Assembly: GCA_044224925.1 (NCBI GenBank)
Contig: JBGAJM010000003.1
Location: 248,001-312,000 of the forward strand
Reading direction: 5' to 3'
Source: Kapaibacterium sp044224925
Lineage (GTDB): Bacteria > Bacteroidota > Ignavibacteria > Kapaibacteriales > Kapaibacteriaceae
Length of the DNA stretch: 64,000 bases
Both the position numbers and the translations under genes were made by a program. The notes beneath the pieces were generated by a model. The model did no database searches and was not told the origin of the DNA. It saw nothing but the letters and a program-made list of their open reading frames with translations. Shown piece by piece: positions 35,379 to 44,404 of this stretch; the stretch's first letter is position 1; the number at the start of each line of letters is the position of its first letter.

Positions 35379-36151
35379 CGAAGCTCCGCGTGATCAAGAT
35401 CGGCGGCAACGTCATCGACAACGATGTTGTGTTGCAGCACGTCCTCGACGACGTTGCCCGCATCAGCGAGCCGTTCATCCTCGTCCACGGCGGTGGTGCC
35501 ATTGCAACAGAACTCAATGCGCGACTCGGCATTCCTACGACGATGGTAGACGGCCGACGCATCACCGATGCCGATACATTGCGCACGGTGACCATGGTCT
35601 ATGCCGGTCTCATCAACAAGTCACTCGTTGCATCACTGCATGCACGCGCTTGCACGGCCATGGGCCTCTGTGGTGCCGACGCCAACATCGTCCTCTCCAC
35701 AAAGCGCGGCACCGTCGAGCGCGACTACGGTTTCGTAGGTGATGTGGTCAACGTCAACGCTACGGCATTGCAAACGTTGCTGCAGCTCGTGCACTGTGTG
35801 GTGGTCGCGCCCATCACGCACGATGGACGTGGACAGCTCTTGAACACCAATGCAGACACGATGGCCGCAGAGATCGCCGCGGCTCTGTGCGCACACACGT
35901 CCGTGGAGCTCACCTATGTCTTCGATCATCCCGGTGTGTTGCGATCCATCGAAGATCCCGCATCGGTGATCGCGGAGCTCGCACGTGCCGACGTGGACGC
36001 GCTCACAGCCTCGGGTATCATTAGCAAGGGCATGGTGCCAAAGATCGACAATGCCATGCGCGCAGCAGCGGCAGGCGCAGAGGTGCGCATCTGCGGTCCA
36101 TCCGACATACACACCAACGCCGGCACACGGATACGGACAGACCATGCTTGA
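35375..36151 (+). CDS. argB: N-acylglutamate kinase
   Basis: ATP-dependent phosphorylation of N-acylglutamate. The 258 residues begin KLRVIKIGGNVID with catalytic Lys8, then HGGGA at about 39-43 and a conserved Asp-rich ATP region (DHPGVL). The C-terminal SKGMVPKIDNA motif is typical. No N-terminal arginine-feedback helix precedes the amino acid kinase core, so the enzyme may not be feedback-inhibited in the hexameric manner. It overlaps argE by 8 bases. Confidence 0.94.
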   Translation: MTKLRVIKIGGNVIDNDVVLQHVLDDVARISEPFILVHGGGAIATELNARLGIPTTMVDGRRITDADTLRTVTMVYAGLINKSLVASLHARACTAMGLCGADANIVLSTKRGTVERDYGFVGDVVNVNATALQTLLQLVHCVVVAPITHDGRGQLLNTNADTMAAEIAAALCAHTSVELTYVFDHPGVLRSIEDPASVIAELARADVDALTASGIISKGMVPKIDNAMRAAAAGAEVRICGPSDIHTNAGTRIRTDHA

Positions 36152-37214
36152 CGAACGCTCCACAGAGGCCATTCTTCTCCTGCAGCGCCTCATCGCAACG
36201 CAGTCATTCAGTCGCGAAGAACACCACACGGCCGACATCCTGCAAGCATACCTTGCAGAGAAGGGCGTTGTCACCGAACGTCATCTCAACAACGTGGTCG
36301 CATGGCACAGGCCCGCGTCGAATCCTGATGCGCCCGTGTTGCTCTTGAACTCGCATCACGATACCGTCAAGCCCGGTGCATCGTGGACGCGCGATCCCTT
36401 CGCACCCACCATCGAAGATGATGTGCTCTATGGTCTTGGTTCCAACGATGCCGGCGGCGCGCTCGTGACCATGCTCACGGCCTTCCTGCATCTCCGTCAG
36501 TTCCCGGATCTTCCGTACACCATCTGCTTTGCCGCAACGGCAGAAGAAGAGATCAGTGGCGACAATGGCATGGCCTATCTCGTCCGCGAGAACCTGCTTG
36601 GAGATCTGCACCTCGCCCTCGTTGGCGAGCCAACACAGATGAACATGGCCGTTGCCGAAAAAGGCCTCATGGTCCTGGACTGCACAGCGCATGGCGTTAC
36701 CGGTCATGCCGCACGCAACGAAGGCGACAATGCCATCTACACGGCCATGAACGACATTCGCTGGATGCGCACCTATTCCTTCGAACGCGTCAGTCCCATT
36801 CTTGGCTCCATCAAGATGACCGTCACACAGATCTCGTCCGGTTCGCAGCACAACGTGGTGCCGGATCGTTGCGAGTTCGTCGTCGACGTACGCACCACCG
36901 AGGTCTACACCAACGACGAAGTGCTCACCATCATTCGCGACCACGTCAAATCCGACGTGCATCCGCGCTCGATGCGTCTGCACCCATCATCCATTGCCAG
37001 CGATCATCCGCTCGTACAGGCAGGCGTGCGCCTGGGTCTTGGCACCTATGGCAGTCCGACCATGTCGGACCAGTCCCTCCTTCCCGCCATCCCATCCCTC
37101 AAGATCGGTCCCGGCGATTCCGCGCGTTCGCACACACCCAACGAATACATCACGCTCAGCGAGATCCATCACGGCATCACCACGCTGATCGCGCTTCTGG
37201 AGGCATTCCTATGA
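36144..37214 (+). CDS. argE: N-acyl-citrulline deacylase, M20 family ArgE-like
   Basis: Removes the acyl group late in the pathway, probably from N-acylcitrulline given the ArgF' enzyme next door. The 356 residues keep the dinuclear zinc site: His71 and Asp73 (NSHHDTV), bridging Asp102 (SNDAGG), general base Glu135 and ligand Glu136 (AATAEEEISG), and a C-terminal His (ARSHTPNEY). A dimerisation domain lies at about 170-290. ArgE and DapE are hard to separate by sequence; the operon decides. It overlaps argB and argH. Confidence 0.9.
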   Translation: MLDERSTEAILLLQRLIATQSFSREEHHTADILQAYLAEKGVVTERHLNNVVAWHRPASNPDAPVLLLNSHHDTVKPGASWTRDPFAPTIEDDVLYGLGSNDAGGALVTMLTAFLHLRQFPDLPYTICFAATAEEEISGDNGMAYLVRENLLGDLHLALVGEPTQMNMAVAEKGLMVLDCTAHGVTGHAARNEGDNAIYTAMNDIRWMRTYSFERVSPILGSIKMTVTQISSGSQHNVVPDRCEFVVDVRTTEVYTNDEVLTIIRDHVKSDVHPRSMRLHPSSIASDHPLVQAGVRLGLGTYGSPTMSDQSLLPAIPSLKIGPGDSARSHTPNEYITLSEIHHGITTLIALLEAFL

Positions 37215-38503
37215 ATCTGTGGGACAAGGGCACATCGGTCGACGCCCTCATGCAAGAGTTCACCGTTGGCAACGACCGCGCCATGGATGCACGCCTTGCG
37301 CGGTGGGACGTTGTTGGAAGCATTGCCCATGTGGGCATGCTGGCAGAGGTGGGATTGTTGGGCAAGGAGGAAGGGGAACTGCTGGTGCACGAACTCAGCG
37401 CCATTCTTCGCGATATCGATGAACACGGCATTGTGATCGATGAGCAGGCAGAGGACATTCATTCGCACATCGAAGCAGAGCTCACTGCGCGCCTTGGCGA
37501 CGTGGGCAAGAAGATCCACATTGCGCGCTCGCGCAACGATCAAGTGTTGGTAGATCTCAAGCTCTTCCTCCGTCATGAACTTCGCACGGCACGTCGTGGT
37601 GTGCACGAGCTCGTTGGCATGTTGCTCGAACAGGCCGACGCCTACCGCAACGTATTACTTCCGGGATACACGCACTATCAAGTTGCCATGCCCTCGTCCT
37701 TCGGTCTGTGGTTTGGCGGACATGCCGAAGCACTCCTTGAAGATCTGCGCGTGCTCGACATGGCCATCGACGCGGCCAACGCCAATCCGCTGGGTTCGGC
37801 GGCCGGCTATGGTTCATCGTTTCCCATCGATCGCGAGCTCACCACGCGTGCGCTCAACTTCGATCGCATGCATATCACGAGCACGTTTGCGCAAGCATCG
37901 CGCGGACGCACCGAGCGCCTTGCCGCCATGGCCCTTGCCCAAGTGGCATCAAGCATGGCGCGCGTTGCAACAGACGTTGTGCTGTTCATGAGTCAGAACT
38001 TCGGCTTCGTGACGTTGCCCGATGCGCTTACGACAGGATCGAGCATCATGCCGCACAAGAAGAACCCCGACGTCTTCGAGGTCTTGCGTGCGCGGTGCAA
38101 TCGTTTGCAGTCGTTGCCGGTCGAGATCGGCTTCATGACGTCGAATCTTCCGAGCGGCTATCATCGCGACATGCAGTTCATCAAGGACCGCATCATCCCG
38201 GCTATCGACGAGTTCGCCTTGTGCGTGCGCATCATGCAGCACGTGGTGCCGCAGATCACGCCAACGCTCAACATCATGGACGATCCGCGCTATCGCTATG
38301 CGTACAGCGTCGACCACGTTCACGCCCTCGTCATGCAAGGCCACACCTTCCGCGACGCCTACCGTATGGTCGCGCAACAGATCGCCGATGGCACCTTTGA
38401 ACCCCGCAACGTCACCTTGCCACCGAACACTACACCTCACATCGGCAGCATCGAAGAGCCCGGTCTCTCGCTCTTGCGAGAGCGCTGGAAGCAAGCGCTG
38501 TAG
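37211..38503 (+). CDS. argH: Argininosuccinate lyase
   Basis: Splits argininosuccinate to arginine and fumarate, the last step. The 430 residues from ATG 37211 contain Thr154-His155 (GYTHYQ) and the fumarase-superfamily signature GSSIMPHKKNPD at 276-287, whose mobile loop has the catalytic Ser. The N-terminus KGTSVDALMQEFTVGND matches the family. It ends 3 bases before the convergent DoxX gene; no hairpin terminator is visible there. Confidence 0.96.
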   Translation: MNLWDKGTSVDALMQEFTVGNDRAMDARLARWDVVGSIAHVGMLAEVGLLGKEEGELLVHELSAILRDIDEHGIVIDEQAEDIHSHIEAELTARLGDVGKKIHIARSRNDQVLVDLKLFLRHELRTARRGVHELVGMLLEQADAYRNVLLPGYTHYQVAMPSSFGLWFGGHAEALLEDLRVLDMAIDAANANPLGSAAGYGSSFPIDRELTTRALNFDRMHITSTFAQASRGRTERLAAMALAQVASSMARVATDVVLFMSQNFGFVTLPDALTTGSSIMPHKKNPDVFEVLRARCNRLQSLPVEIGFMTSNLPSGYHRDMQFIKDRIIPAIDEFALCVRIMQHVVPQITPTLNIMDDPRYRYAYSVDHVHALVMQGHTFRDAYRMVAQQIADGTFEPRNVTLPPNTTPHIGSIEEPGLSLLRERWKQAL

Positions 38504-38506
38504 AGT

Positions 38507-38914
38507 TTACCGTGGCTGTATCCGTGCGCGTGTAGCACGACCCCATGCAACGAAGGCGGCGATTGCGGCCAGAATGACGTTCATGCCGATCATCGAGAAC
38601 TCACCCCGTGTCGCATGGAAGATGGCTGCAAGGATCTGGACGGTTACGAGTCCGGCGGCCGCCGCAACGGAGAGCATGGGCATCCGACGCAGGGCAGACG
38701 GGAGAAGAATGCCGATGGCGCCAAGCAACTCACTGAGTCCAATGAACCGCACCATGCCTTCGGGCATCGCGGTGACCCATGGCCGCATCGGTGCCAATGC
38801 GTCGATCGGCTGAAAGAGCTTGGTGCTGCCCGCCATGCAGAACATGGCGGCGAGGACCACTTGCGCGATCCACAGAGAAATGGAGAGACCTTTTGACGGT
38901 TGGGCTGATGTCAT
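38507..38914 (-). CDS. DoxX-like inner-membrane protein
   Basis: Small membrane protein of 135 residues with four hydrophobic helices (about 13-30, 50-68, 78-95, 105-122) and the DoxX/MauE-like pattern FCMAGSTKLF after helix 1 and FIGLSELLGAIGILLP. The biochemical role of the family is not settled; links to redox or quinone metabolism are reported for some members. I start at ATG 38914; a GTG twelve codons earlier is possible. It lies downstream of the Crp/Fnr gene with an FNR-type palindrome between them, so it is a likely target. Confidence 0.8.
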   Translation of the reverse strand: MTSAQPSKGLSISLWIAQVVLAAMFCMAGSTKLFQPIDALAPMRPWVTAMPEGMVRFIGLSELLGAIGILLPSALRRMPMLSVAAAAGLVTVQILAAIFHATRGEFSMIGMNVILAAIAAFVAWGRATRARIQPR

Positions 38915-38979
38915 GACCGCTGACCATGGAGAAGTGTGAACGAATGACACAAACTTCAGCCATGCCGCCTTGACCTCTG

Positions 38980-38993
38980 TTGATATAGATCAA
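38980..38993. promoter_or_regulatory. FNR-type palindromic operator upstream of the DoxX gene
   Basis: TTGATATAGATCAA is a perfect match to the FNR consensus TTGAT-N4-ATCAA. It lies just past the stop codon of the Crp/Fnr regulator gene. On the minus strand, a possible -10 element GAAGTTTG at 38950-38957 would place the operator centre about 43 bases before the start point, the classical activating position. Confidence 0.65.
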
Positions 38994-38997
38994 AAAA

Positions 38998-39567
38998 TCA
39001 ACGTCGGATCCTGCTCAGCGTCTCCTTCGTCATCCCGAGGAACGAAGCGATCACCTGCAGCGGAAAGCGCTGCAGAAAGGCGGGATAGGTCTCTACGAAC
39101 CATTGATATCGCTCCTCGGCCGTGAGCGCCTGCGTCGTATGCACGCGTTTCAGGAGCTGGAATGAGTGCCGCACTGTGAGAGTATTCATGTGCTCTACTA
39201 CAAACGACTGCTTCTCCATGTGCTTATGGAAATCACTCTTGCCTACTACCAGCAACTCACAGTCTTCCAGCGCCTCAATGTAGTACGGCGTAGGCTGACC
39301 GGTAGTGAAGCTCTCTCGATCTCCTACCCACCAATCTTCCATGAACAGACCGATCACATGCTCTTTGCCACGCTCATCGAGGGTGTATTGCTTGAACGCA
39401 CCCCGGGTCACAAACGCCGCTTCCGTGCACACGATGCCGGGTTCAATGAAGAATGCATGCTTCCGGATGCTTCGTGGTTTGAAGACATCAGCGAGCAGAC
39501 TCCGCTCACCATCGGTGAGCGGAGTGCTACGTCGTTTGTCCATGTGATCGAAGAGTGCCTCGTGCAT
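38998..39567 (-). CDS. Crp/Fnr-family transcription regulator
   Basis: One-component regulator, 189 residues from ATG 39567 (an upstream TTG at 39591 would overlap the preceding gene). The N-terminal half is a cyclic-nucleotide-binding-like barrel (about 20-125); the C-terminal helix-turn-helix is at about 165-189. The recognition helix reads KETLSRIRR, with the Glu-x-x-Ser-Arg pattern that in FNR reads TTGAT half sites. There is no N-terminal Cys cluster for an iron-sulfur centre, and the phosphate-binding cassette for cAMP is not convincing, so the signal is unknown. It lies 13 bases after the large T9SS gene. Confidence 0.85.
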   Translation of the reverse strand: MHEALFDHMDKRRSTPLTDGERSLLADVFKPRSIRKHAFFIEPGIVCTEAAFVTRGAFKQYTLDERGKEHVIGLFMEDWWVGDRESFTTGQPTPYYIEALEDCELLVVGKSDFHKHMEKQSFVVEHMNTLTVRHSFQLLKRVHTTQALTAEERYQWFVETYPAFLQRFPLQVIASFLGMTKETLSRIRR

Positions 39568-39580
39568 CCGTCCGTGAACC

Positions 39581-42500
39581 TTACCGTGCAATGATGAGCG
39601 GCACGCTGATCGTGCCTTGCTCGGATTCCATCACGATGCGATAGGAGCCCGATGGATACGATGCAATGTCGACGATGATGACGTTGTCGCCACTGGCATA
39701 GGTCTGCGGCAAGGCGGCATGGATGACCTTGCCGGCCGCGTCGATGATGCGAAGCGTCATGTTCAGTTGTGCATCGGTATGCAGTGTGCACGACGTTGTG
39801 GTGACGGCCGGGTTGGGCACGGGCGCTGAAACACGTATGCCGTAGACTGGTCTGCCATTGTCGTCCTGGGCGATCGACGTGACAGGCGCGCTGACCACTA
39901 CATCGCCTTCGGCGATGACCGTGCCCACGGAATCATACGTGCTGTATCCAAGATGCAGTTTGCCATTGCCGGCGCCGCTTGCCGTGAGATAGATGGGACG
40001 GATGTGTGCACCCGGACGAACGACGGAGTTGTCGCTTACGTCGGCAGGCACAAGTCGCGTGGCCGAGTCGCCACCATCCGGACGGAACATCACTTCGCGG
40101 TCGCTACTGAACGGACCCGCTGCAAGAATGCGCGCACTGTCGAGCGCTGTGATGCGCACGCGATGCACCGTCGACTTGCTTTCATTGCCTGCAAAGAAGT
40201 GCAAGGCATACGTGTGCACATTGGTGGGCATCGGTGTGATGTTGTCGGCATCGAGTACGTCGCCCTTCCGCCCTGCCGCCGTACTGCCGACCACGACAAA
40301 GTCGGCCTCGGACGAGTCGGACGTTTCCACATCCTCCACGTCGAGCATCACATAGAACTTCACGCGGTCCAGCTTGGCATCGTTCACAAGATCGAGTGCG
40401 ATCGTTGTTGATGCACCGGCCGAAACACCAGGAAGCGTTGCCATGTTATCGCGAACAGTACCGCCTTGTGCCTTCGTGATCGTGATGCCGCCTTCGGCCG
40501 CAATGCGAATGCGTGTGATGCGATAGAGCGCATCGCGCGGTGTAATGGTGATCGATGCAGAGGTCTGCGATGCCATCGTGGCCGAGACCATAGATGACGG
40601 TGTTGGCTCGAGTGATTCGACAACCTCGCCGCTCTTCTGCTCCATTCCCTTCACCGTGGTTGCGGTCAGCACCGATGCATCGATGAACATGCGCTTGCGG
40701 ATGATCGTGTAGCACAGTGTGGTATCGCAGGTGCGACAGGTCGTGTCCGTGAATTCATACCGTACACACATGCGCACGGTATCTCTGCAGTTCAGGCCAC
40801 TTGGGGGAGGCGGCAAGGCAACAGCGAGCGTGATGGCCGTGTTCGCAAGTGGTACGCCACCCGGCACGTCGCCGAAGATGGCCGACGTAGAGGCCGGCGT
40901 GAAGGATGGTGACGGGAAGCCAGTGATAGAGCCACCGGAGAAGGTGGCGGGGACGTTCACACGACCAAGTGGTGCGCATGTTGATGAGACGAAGGCGCGT
41001 TCGATCGTGGCGCGTACAGAGCGGAACGGACCGGGGTTGACGGTGAACAACGACGTGATGCCGATGCCCGACGATGTCTGCTTGGTGCGCGGTTCCTTGA
41101 CACCAACACGAAGATCGTCGCAGCACGATGCGCACCGCGGAAGATCGATGCATGCCGAAGCCGACTCGCACGAACTCAGATAACCACTTGGTTGCGTTGC
41201 TGAACCGTGAGGCGCAAAGGCCAGACAGCTTGTGAGTTGTGTGGCCGATGTGATGGTCACGGTCACGCACTGCTGTGGCGACGTGGCGCCGTAGGCCAAT
41301 GGTGTGAGCGTGATCGTGGACGGACTCACGGTACCGCCATTCGTTGGAGAGATGGTGACCGATGTGATGGGGATGCCGAAGGCTGCGCTGGCCGTGCTTG
41401 TGTTCTTGACCGAGAAGCAATAGCGGAACGTGCGTGCCGTGGCCGATTCAGAAAGGCAACTGATGGTTGGCTCAATGATCTGAATGCATGGTGTTGGCGG
41501 TGTGCCTTGCTGGAATTTGCAATCCACTTGTACGGTGTCCTTACAGAAGCGACCGTCCACCGGCGATTGTGCCGTGATCACGATGAAGTACGGTCCGGGC
41601 GCCGACGTGGTGAAGCATGCCTGCAATCCCGTCATCACGCCTGTTCCCACGAACGGTGTGAGCGGTGTATAGATAGCGCCGGTACCTGCAAGGGTTGCCG
41701 ACCAGCCGCTGACGGCCGATGCCGATGTGAAGACAAGGTTCGTTCCAAGCGGGGTGGCGAGGATCGACGTGAACGTTGCGGCCATGGTATTGGCGATCGT
41801 GAAGGTCGCACAGCATCCGGTGTTCGTTCCTGTTTGCTGCATCTGGGCTGTGACCGTCACGTCTTGACATTCGAGCGGCATGGGTGGACAGACAAGGCGC
41901 ATCACATCGATGTCGCCCGTCAGATACATGCCTGTCGATGCAGTGGTCGACGTGATGTTGTCTGCATCGATCAACACGGACGAGGCTGCAGTGCCACCGG
42001 TAGCGCTCATACCTTGCCACCCTGAGATCGCATCGCTATGCAATGTGTAGATGCCATTGTGGATCTCGTCCGCTCCGCCCCATACCAACTGGTCCATACC
42101 TGTTGGCTGATTGTTGATCGTGCTCCAACCCGAGAAACACCAGTCGCATCCACCGGTGGCGCTCGTCTTTCTATCGAGCGGCGTTGTGCCCTGATAGGCA
42201 ATGCCTGCACCCAGCTCGTAGTTCGTGGTGCTCACCGACCATGTGCCCGAGAAATCGGCGCGATACATCTTGGCGCCAAAGGGGAAGAGGGCATAGATCG
42301 TGATGGGCGATGTGAACTTCGACGATTGGATCAGCAGCAGTTGACCGGCTGCATTGAACTCCATATCGGTGATGGGGTCAGGCGGCGCGGTGGCAGGGAG
42401 CGAGAAGCAGAATTGTGCGATTCCCGTGAAATTCCCGGCAGCGTCGATATTCACTTTCCAGACGGAGGTCTGCGGTCCACTCGGATTCGCCAGATCGCGC

Positions 42501-43201
42501 GACCACACGGCGAAGTACACTGCATTCGCACGATAGGCAATGCCCCAAAGGCGCTCTCCGAGGGGAGCGAGGCCGGGTGTACCTCCATCAGGGAGGAAGG
42601 GATCGAAAGTGCTGAGGACGGCGCCAAGGTTCTTGTCGACGCGATAGATCTTGCCATCATCGAGGTTTGTCGTGAAGACCTGTCCGCCATTATGGTCGGG
42701 ATCGAAACAAATATTCCCGAGCGATGGCGTGTTGAATCCGTTCGGATAGGTGGCATTCGGTCCGGCGCATGGAAGCGAGATCGAATAATCGATGTTGCCC
42801 GTGATGCCGTTGATCTTATAGATGCCACCCGGTCCGGCCGGACCCCACGGATACGGGATCTGTCCGTTATGTCCACCATACTGCATCGTGGCCGTCACAT
42901 AGATATTGCCCACGCAATCGAGGGCGATCCCAAAGATCTCGCCCAGATGCTGCGCCGTCCACGTCGGATGATGGTACTGCGGCACGGTGGCCCAGTTCAC
43001 CGCATAGGGCTGTGCGCCAACGGTGCGCAGATCGTAGGCCGTGAGCACATAGCCGTTCGGGTTCTCCGATGTGTAGGCCGTGCCCGAGAACTTCGTGGCG
43101 ACGGCAACGCCGGTGGACATGGGCCAGGGCTGTGTGAAGGTGGGGAGGGTGGCCGCGAGAAAAAGGATCGCGGCGGCGGCAAGTCGGATCGAATGGTTCA
43201 T
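39581..43201 (-). CDS. Large secreted beta-propeller protein with T9SS type A sorting domain
   Basis: Predicted extracellular or surface protein of 1206 residues. A signal peptide (MNHSIRLAAAAILFLAATLP) is followed by a propeller-like region of about 400 residues with NHL/SMP-30-type repeats (IFGIALDCVGNIYVTAT, ICFDPDHNGGQVFTTN). Cys-rich immunoglobulin-like segments follow (around 440-830, with CQDVTVTA, CCATFTI and SCCDDLRVG), and finally a T9SS C-terminal domain of about 80 residues starting VSAPVPNPAVTTTS. The start region is similar to the dispersed repeat found at 44421 and 48178. Function and ligand are unknown. Confidence 0.85.
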   Translation of the reverse strand: MNHSIRLAAAAILFLAATLPTFTQPWPMSTGVAVATKFSGTAYTSENPNGYVLTAYDLRTVGAQPYAVNWATVPQYHHPTWTAQHLGEIFGIALDCVGNIYVTATMQYGGHNGQIPYPWGPAGPGGIYKINGITGNIDYSISLPCAGPNATYPNGFNTPSLGNICFDPDHNGGQVFTTNLDDGKIYRVDKNLGAVLSTFDPFLPDGGTPGLAPLGERLWGIAYRANAVYFAVWSRDLANPSGPQTSVWKVNIDAAGNFTGIAQFCFSLPATAPPDPITDMEFNAAGQLLLIQSSKFTSPITIYALFPFGAKMYRADFSGTWSVSTTNYELGAGIAYQGTTPLDRKTSATGGCDWCFSGWSTINNQPTGMDQLVWGGADEIHNGIYTLHSDAISGWQGMSATGGTAASSVLIDADNITSTTASTGMYLTGDIDVMRLVCPPMPLECQDVTVTAQMQQTGTNTGCCATFTIANTMAATFTSILATPLGTNLVFTSASAVSGWSATLAGTGAIYTPLTPFVGTGVMTGLQACFTTSAPGPYFIVITAQSPVDGRFCKDTVQVDCKFQQGTPPTPCIQIIEPTISCLSESATARTFRYCFSVKNTSTASAAFGIPITSVTISPTNGGTVSPSTITLTPLAYGATSPQQCVTVTITSATQLTSCLAFAPHGSATQPSGYLSSCESASACIDLPRCASCCDDLRVGVKEPRTKQTSSGIGITSLFTVNPGPFRSVRATIERAFVSSTCAPLGRVNVPATFSGGSITGFPSPSFTPASTSAIFGDVPGGVPLANTAITLAVALPPPPSGLNCRDTVRMCVRYEFTDTTCRTCDTTLCYTIIRKRMFIDASVLTATTVKGMEQKSGEVVESLEPTPSSMVSATMASQTSASITITPRDALYRITRIRIAAEGGITITKAQGGTVRDNMATLPGVSAGASTTIALDLVNDAKLDRVKFYVMLDVEDVETSDSSEADFVVVGSTAAGRKGDVLDADNITPMPTNVHTYALHFFAGNESKSTVHRVRITALDSARILAAGPFSSDREVMFRPDGGDSATRLVPADVSDNSVVRPGAHIRPIYLTASGAGNGKLHLGYSTYDSVGTVIAEGDVVVSAPVTSIAQDDNGRPVYGIRVSAPVPNPAVTTTSCTLHTDAQLNMTLRIIDAAGKVIHAALPQTYASGDNVIIVDIASYPSGSYRIVMESEQGTISVPLIIAR

Positions 43202-43252
43202 TCGAACCCCCTAGGAAGAAATCAGAAGAAGTGAAGGCGTAACATACTCATT

Positions 43253-43290
43253 GAGTGACAAGTGACAAGTGACAAGTGACAAGTGACGAG
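43253..43290. repeat. Heptamer tandem repeat upstream of the T9SS gene
   Basis: Five units of 7 bp, GTGACAA with a final GTGACGA, lie 52 bases upstream of the T9SS start codon. The same unit recurs before argD (reverse orientation) and, degenerate, at 44656 and 48413. The phase of 7 bp is strict. A TAACATA-like block follows in all three accessory-region copies. Confidence 0.88.
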
Positions 43291-43294
43291 CTTC

Positions 43295-43693
43295 TCAATC
43301 TTCAATGGCCTCAATACCTAATTGCCGTAGGCGCTCAAGACCTTCTCGCATTGCCGTGAGCTGTTCAATGGTATGCCCCTGCCACACCGTGATCTCATCG
43401 ATGATCCTGAGAGGGTGGGAGGAGCGATATGATCTTGTCGGGTTGCCAGGGAACTTCTTGTCGGTTAGGTTTGGATCGTCTTCAAAATCACCCGTTGGCT
43501 CAACGACGAAGATCCTTTGTCTCCCATCACCAGATGCAAGCTCAGCACCCCAAATGGCAGCATCGAGTGTCGCCGTGAAATACACGTACTTGGCCGTTCG
43601 ACCTTGTCCGTAGTTAGACACATAGCCTGGTCCGATTAGGTCGCCGGTCCTCAAGTCTGCCTTTGTGCCGTGATAGTACTTCTCCTTGTCCAT
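43295..43693 (-). CDS. arr: Rifamycin ADP-ribosyltransferase (Arr) homologue
   Basis: Arr enzymes inactivate rifampin by moving ADP-ribose from NAD+ to the drug. This 132-residue protein has the family blocks YYHGTKADL, KYVYFTATLDAAIWGAELA and EPTGDFEDDPNLTDKKFPGNPTRSYR. The catalytic triad described for the mycobacterial enzyme (His19, Tyr49, Asp84) is matched by His8, Tyr38 and Asp73 with the same spacing of 30 and 35. An AAGGAAC ribosome-binding site precedes the ATG. Its neighbours are unfamiliar accessory genes, not an integron. Activity on rifampin is a family-based prediction. Confidence 0.93.
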   Translation of the reverse strand: MDKEKYYHGTKADLRTGDLIGPGYVSNYGQGRTAKYVYFTATLDAAIWGAELASGDGRQRIFVVEPTGDFEDDPNLTDKKFPGNPTRSYRSSHPLRIIDEITVWQGHTIEQLTAMREGLERLRQLGIEAIED

Positions 43694-43723
43694 AGAATGT
43701 TCCTTTGTGTGAAATAGTACGGT

Positions 43724-44404
43724 TCATGAACCCGCCGAAGCAGATATGGTCGCCGTATCTCCGTCCAGTCGAACGAATTCAATTGATTCGCCAATGAAGT
43801 ACGAGTCTCCAATGACGAGGAGGATCAGTTCGGGGATCGAAGAGTCGTTCGTGCCCGTGGTACGACGGGGCCTCCATCTTCCGACGATCGTCGGTTGTGC
43901 ACCGGCACGATCAAGACATGCTTCATACAACTTCAACAAACGCTCCGGACCACTTGCATACAACCCCATATCAGTATCGACCGGAGGGAGAAAGCGAGCG
44001 AAGCTTGTAAAGAACTTGAAATCGTGAAAACCCTCGAGCTCTCGAACGTGGGTATCCCATAGGTCCTTCAGGAATAGCTCAGGGGAACTCACTGCATGAT
44101 TGAAGTAGAGTGAAACGTGATCGTCCACCATGGGCCACAAGAGCGGATGATCTGAGTAGAACTGAGGCCATTGTGCACTCGTGCCAGGCTTGTGAAGGCC
44201 ATCACAGAATCCACCAATGACAATATTCCAATGCTGCTTTGTCGCATCAGCTTCGTTGCCTGTATCGAGAACGAAACTCACGCAAAGTCGCGCGTTGTCA
44301 AGCTGAGAAACCGACGTGATCGTGAGCCCTCCAAACTCCTCATACTTGAGGTCGTCGTAGGTCTCCTCGAGACTCGTCGGTAGGATGTCATCACGTTCCT
44401 TCAT
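43724..44404 (-). CDS. Hypothetical protein
   Basis: Not recognised. It is a soluble 226-residue protein, without signal peptide or membrane helix, acidic in the N-terminal 30 residues. Aromatic-rich stretches stand out (SDHPLLWPMVDDHVSLYFNHAV and HDFKFFTSFARFLPP). It lies 30 bases upstream of arr on the same strand, so the two are probably co-transcribed, and its ATG overlaps the stop of the small repeat-borne frame at 44401-44619 (ATGA). A role as an immunity-type protein is possible from the look of the neighbourhood, but nothing shows it. Confidence 0.7.
   Translation of the reverse strand: MKERDDILPTSLEETYDDLKYEEFGGLTITSVSQLDNARLCVSFVLDTGNEADATKQHWNIVIGGFCDGLHKPGTSAQWPQFYSDHPLLWPMVDDHVSLYFNHAVSSPELFLKDLWDTHVRELEGFHDFKFFTSFARFLPPVDTDMGLYASGPERLLKLYEACLDRAGAQPTIVGRWRPRRTTGTNDSSIPELILLVIGDSYFIGESIEFVRLDGDTATISASAGS

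Noticed and set aside
38998..39567. True oxygen sensor FNR
   Set aside because: The N-terminus lacks the Cys cluster needed for an iron-sulfur centre; only the DNA-binding pattern agrees.
43253..43290. CRISPR array
   Set aside because: Units of 7 bp without spacers and no cas genes.
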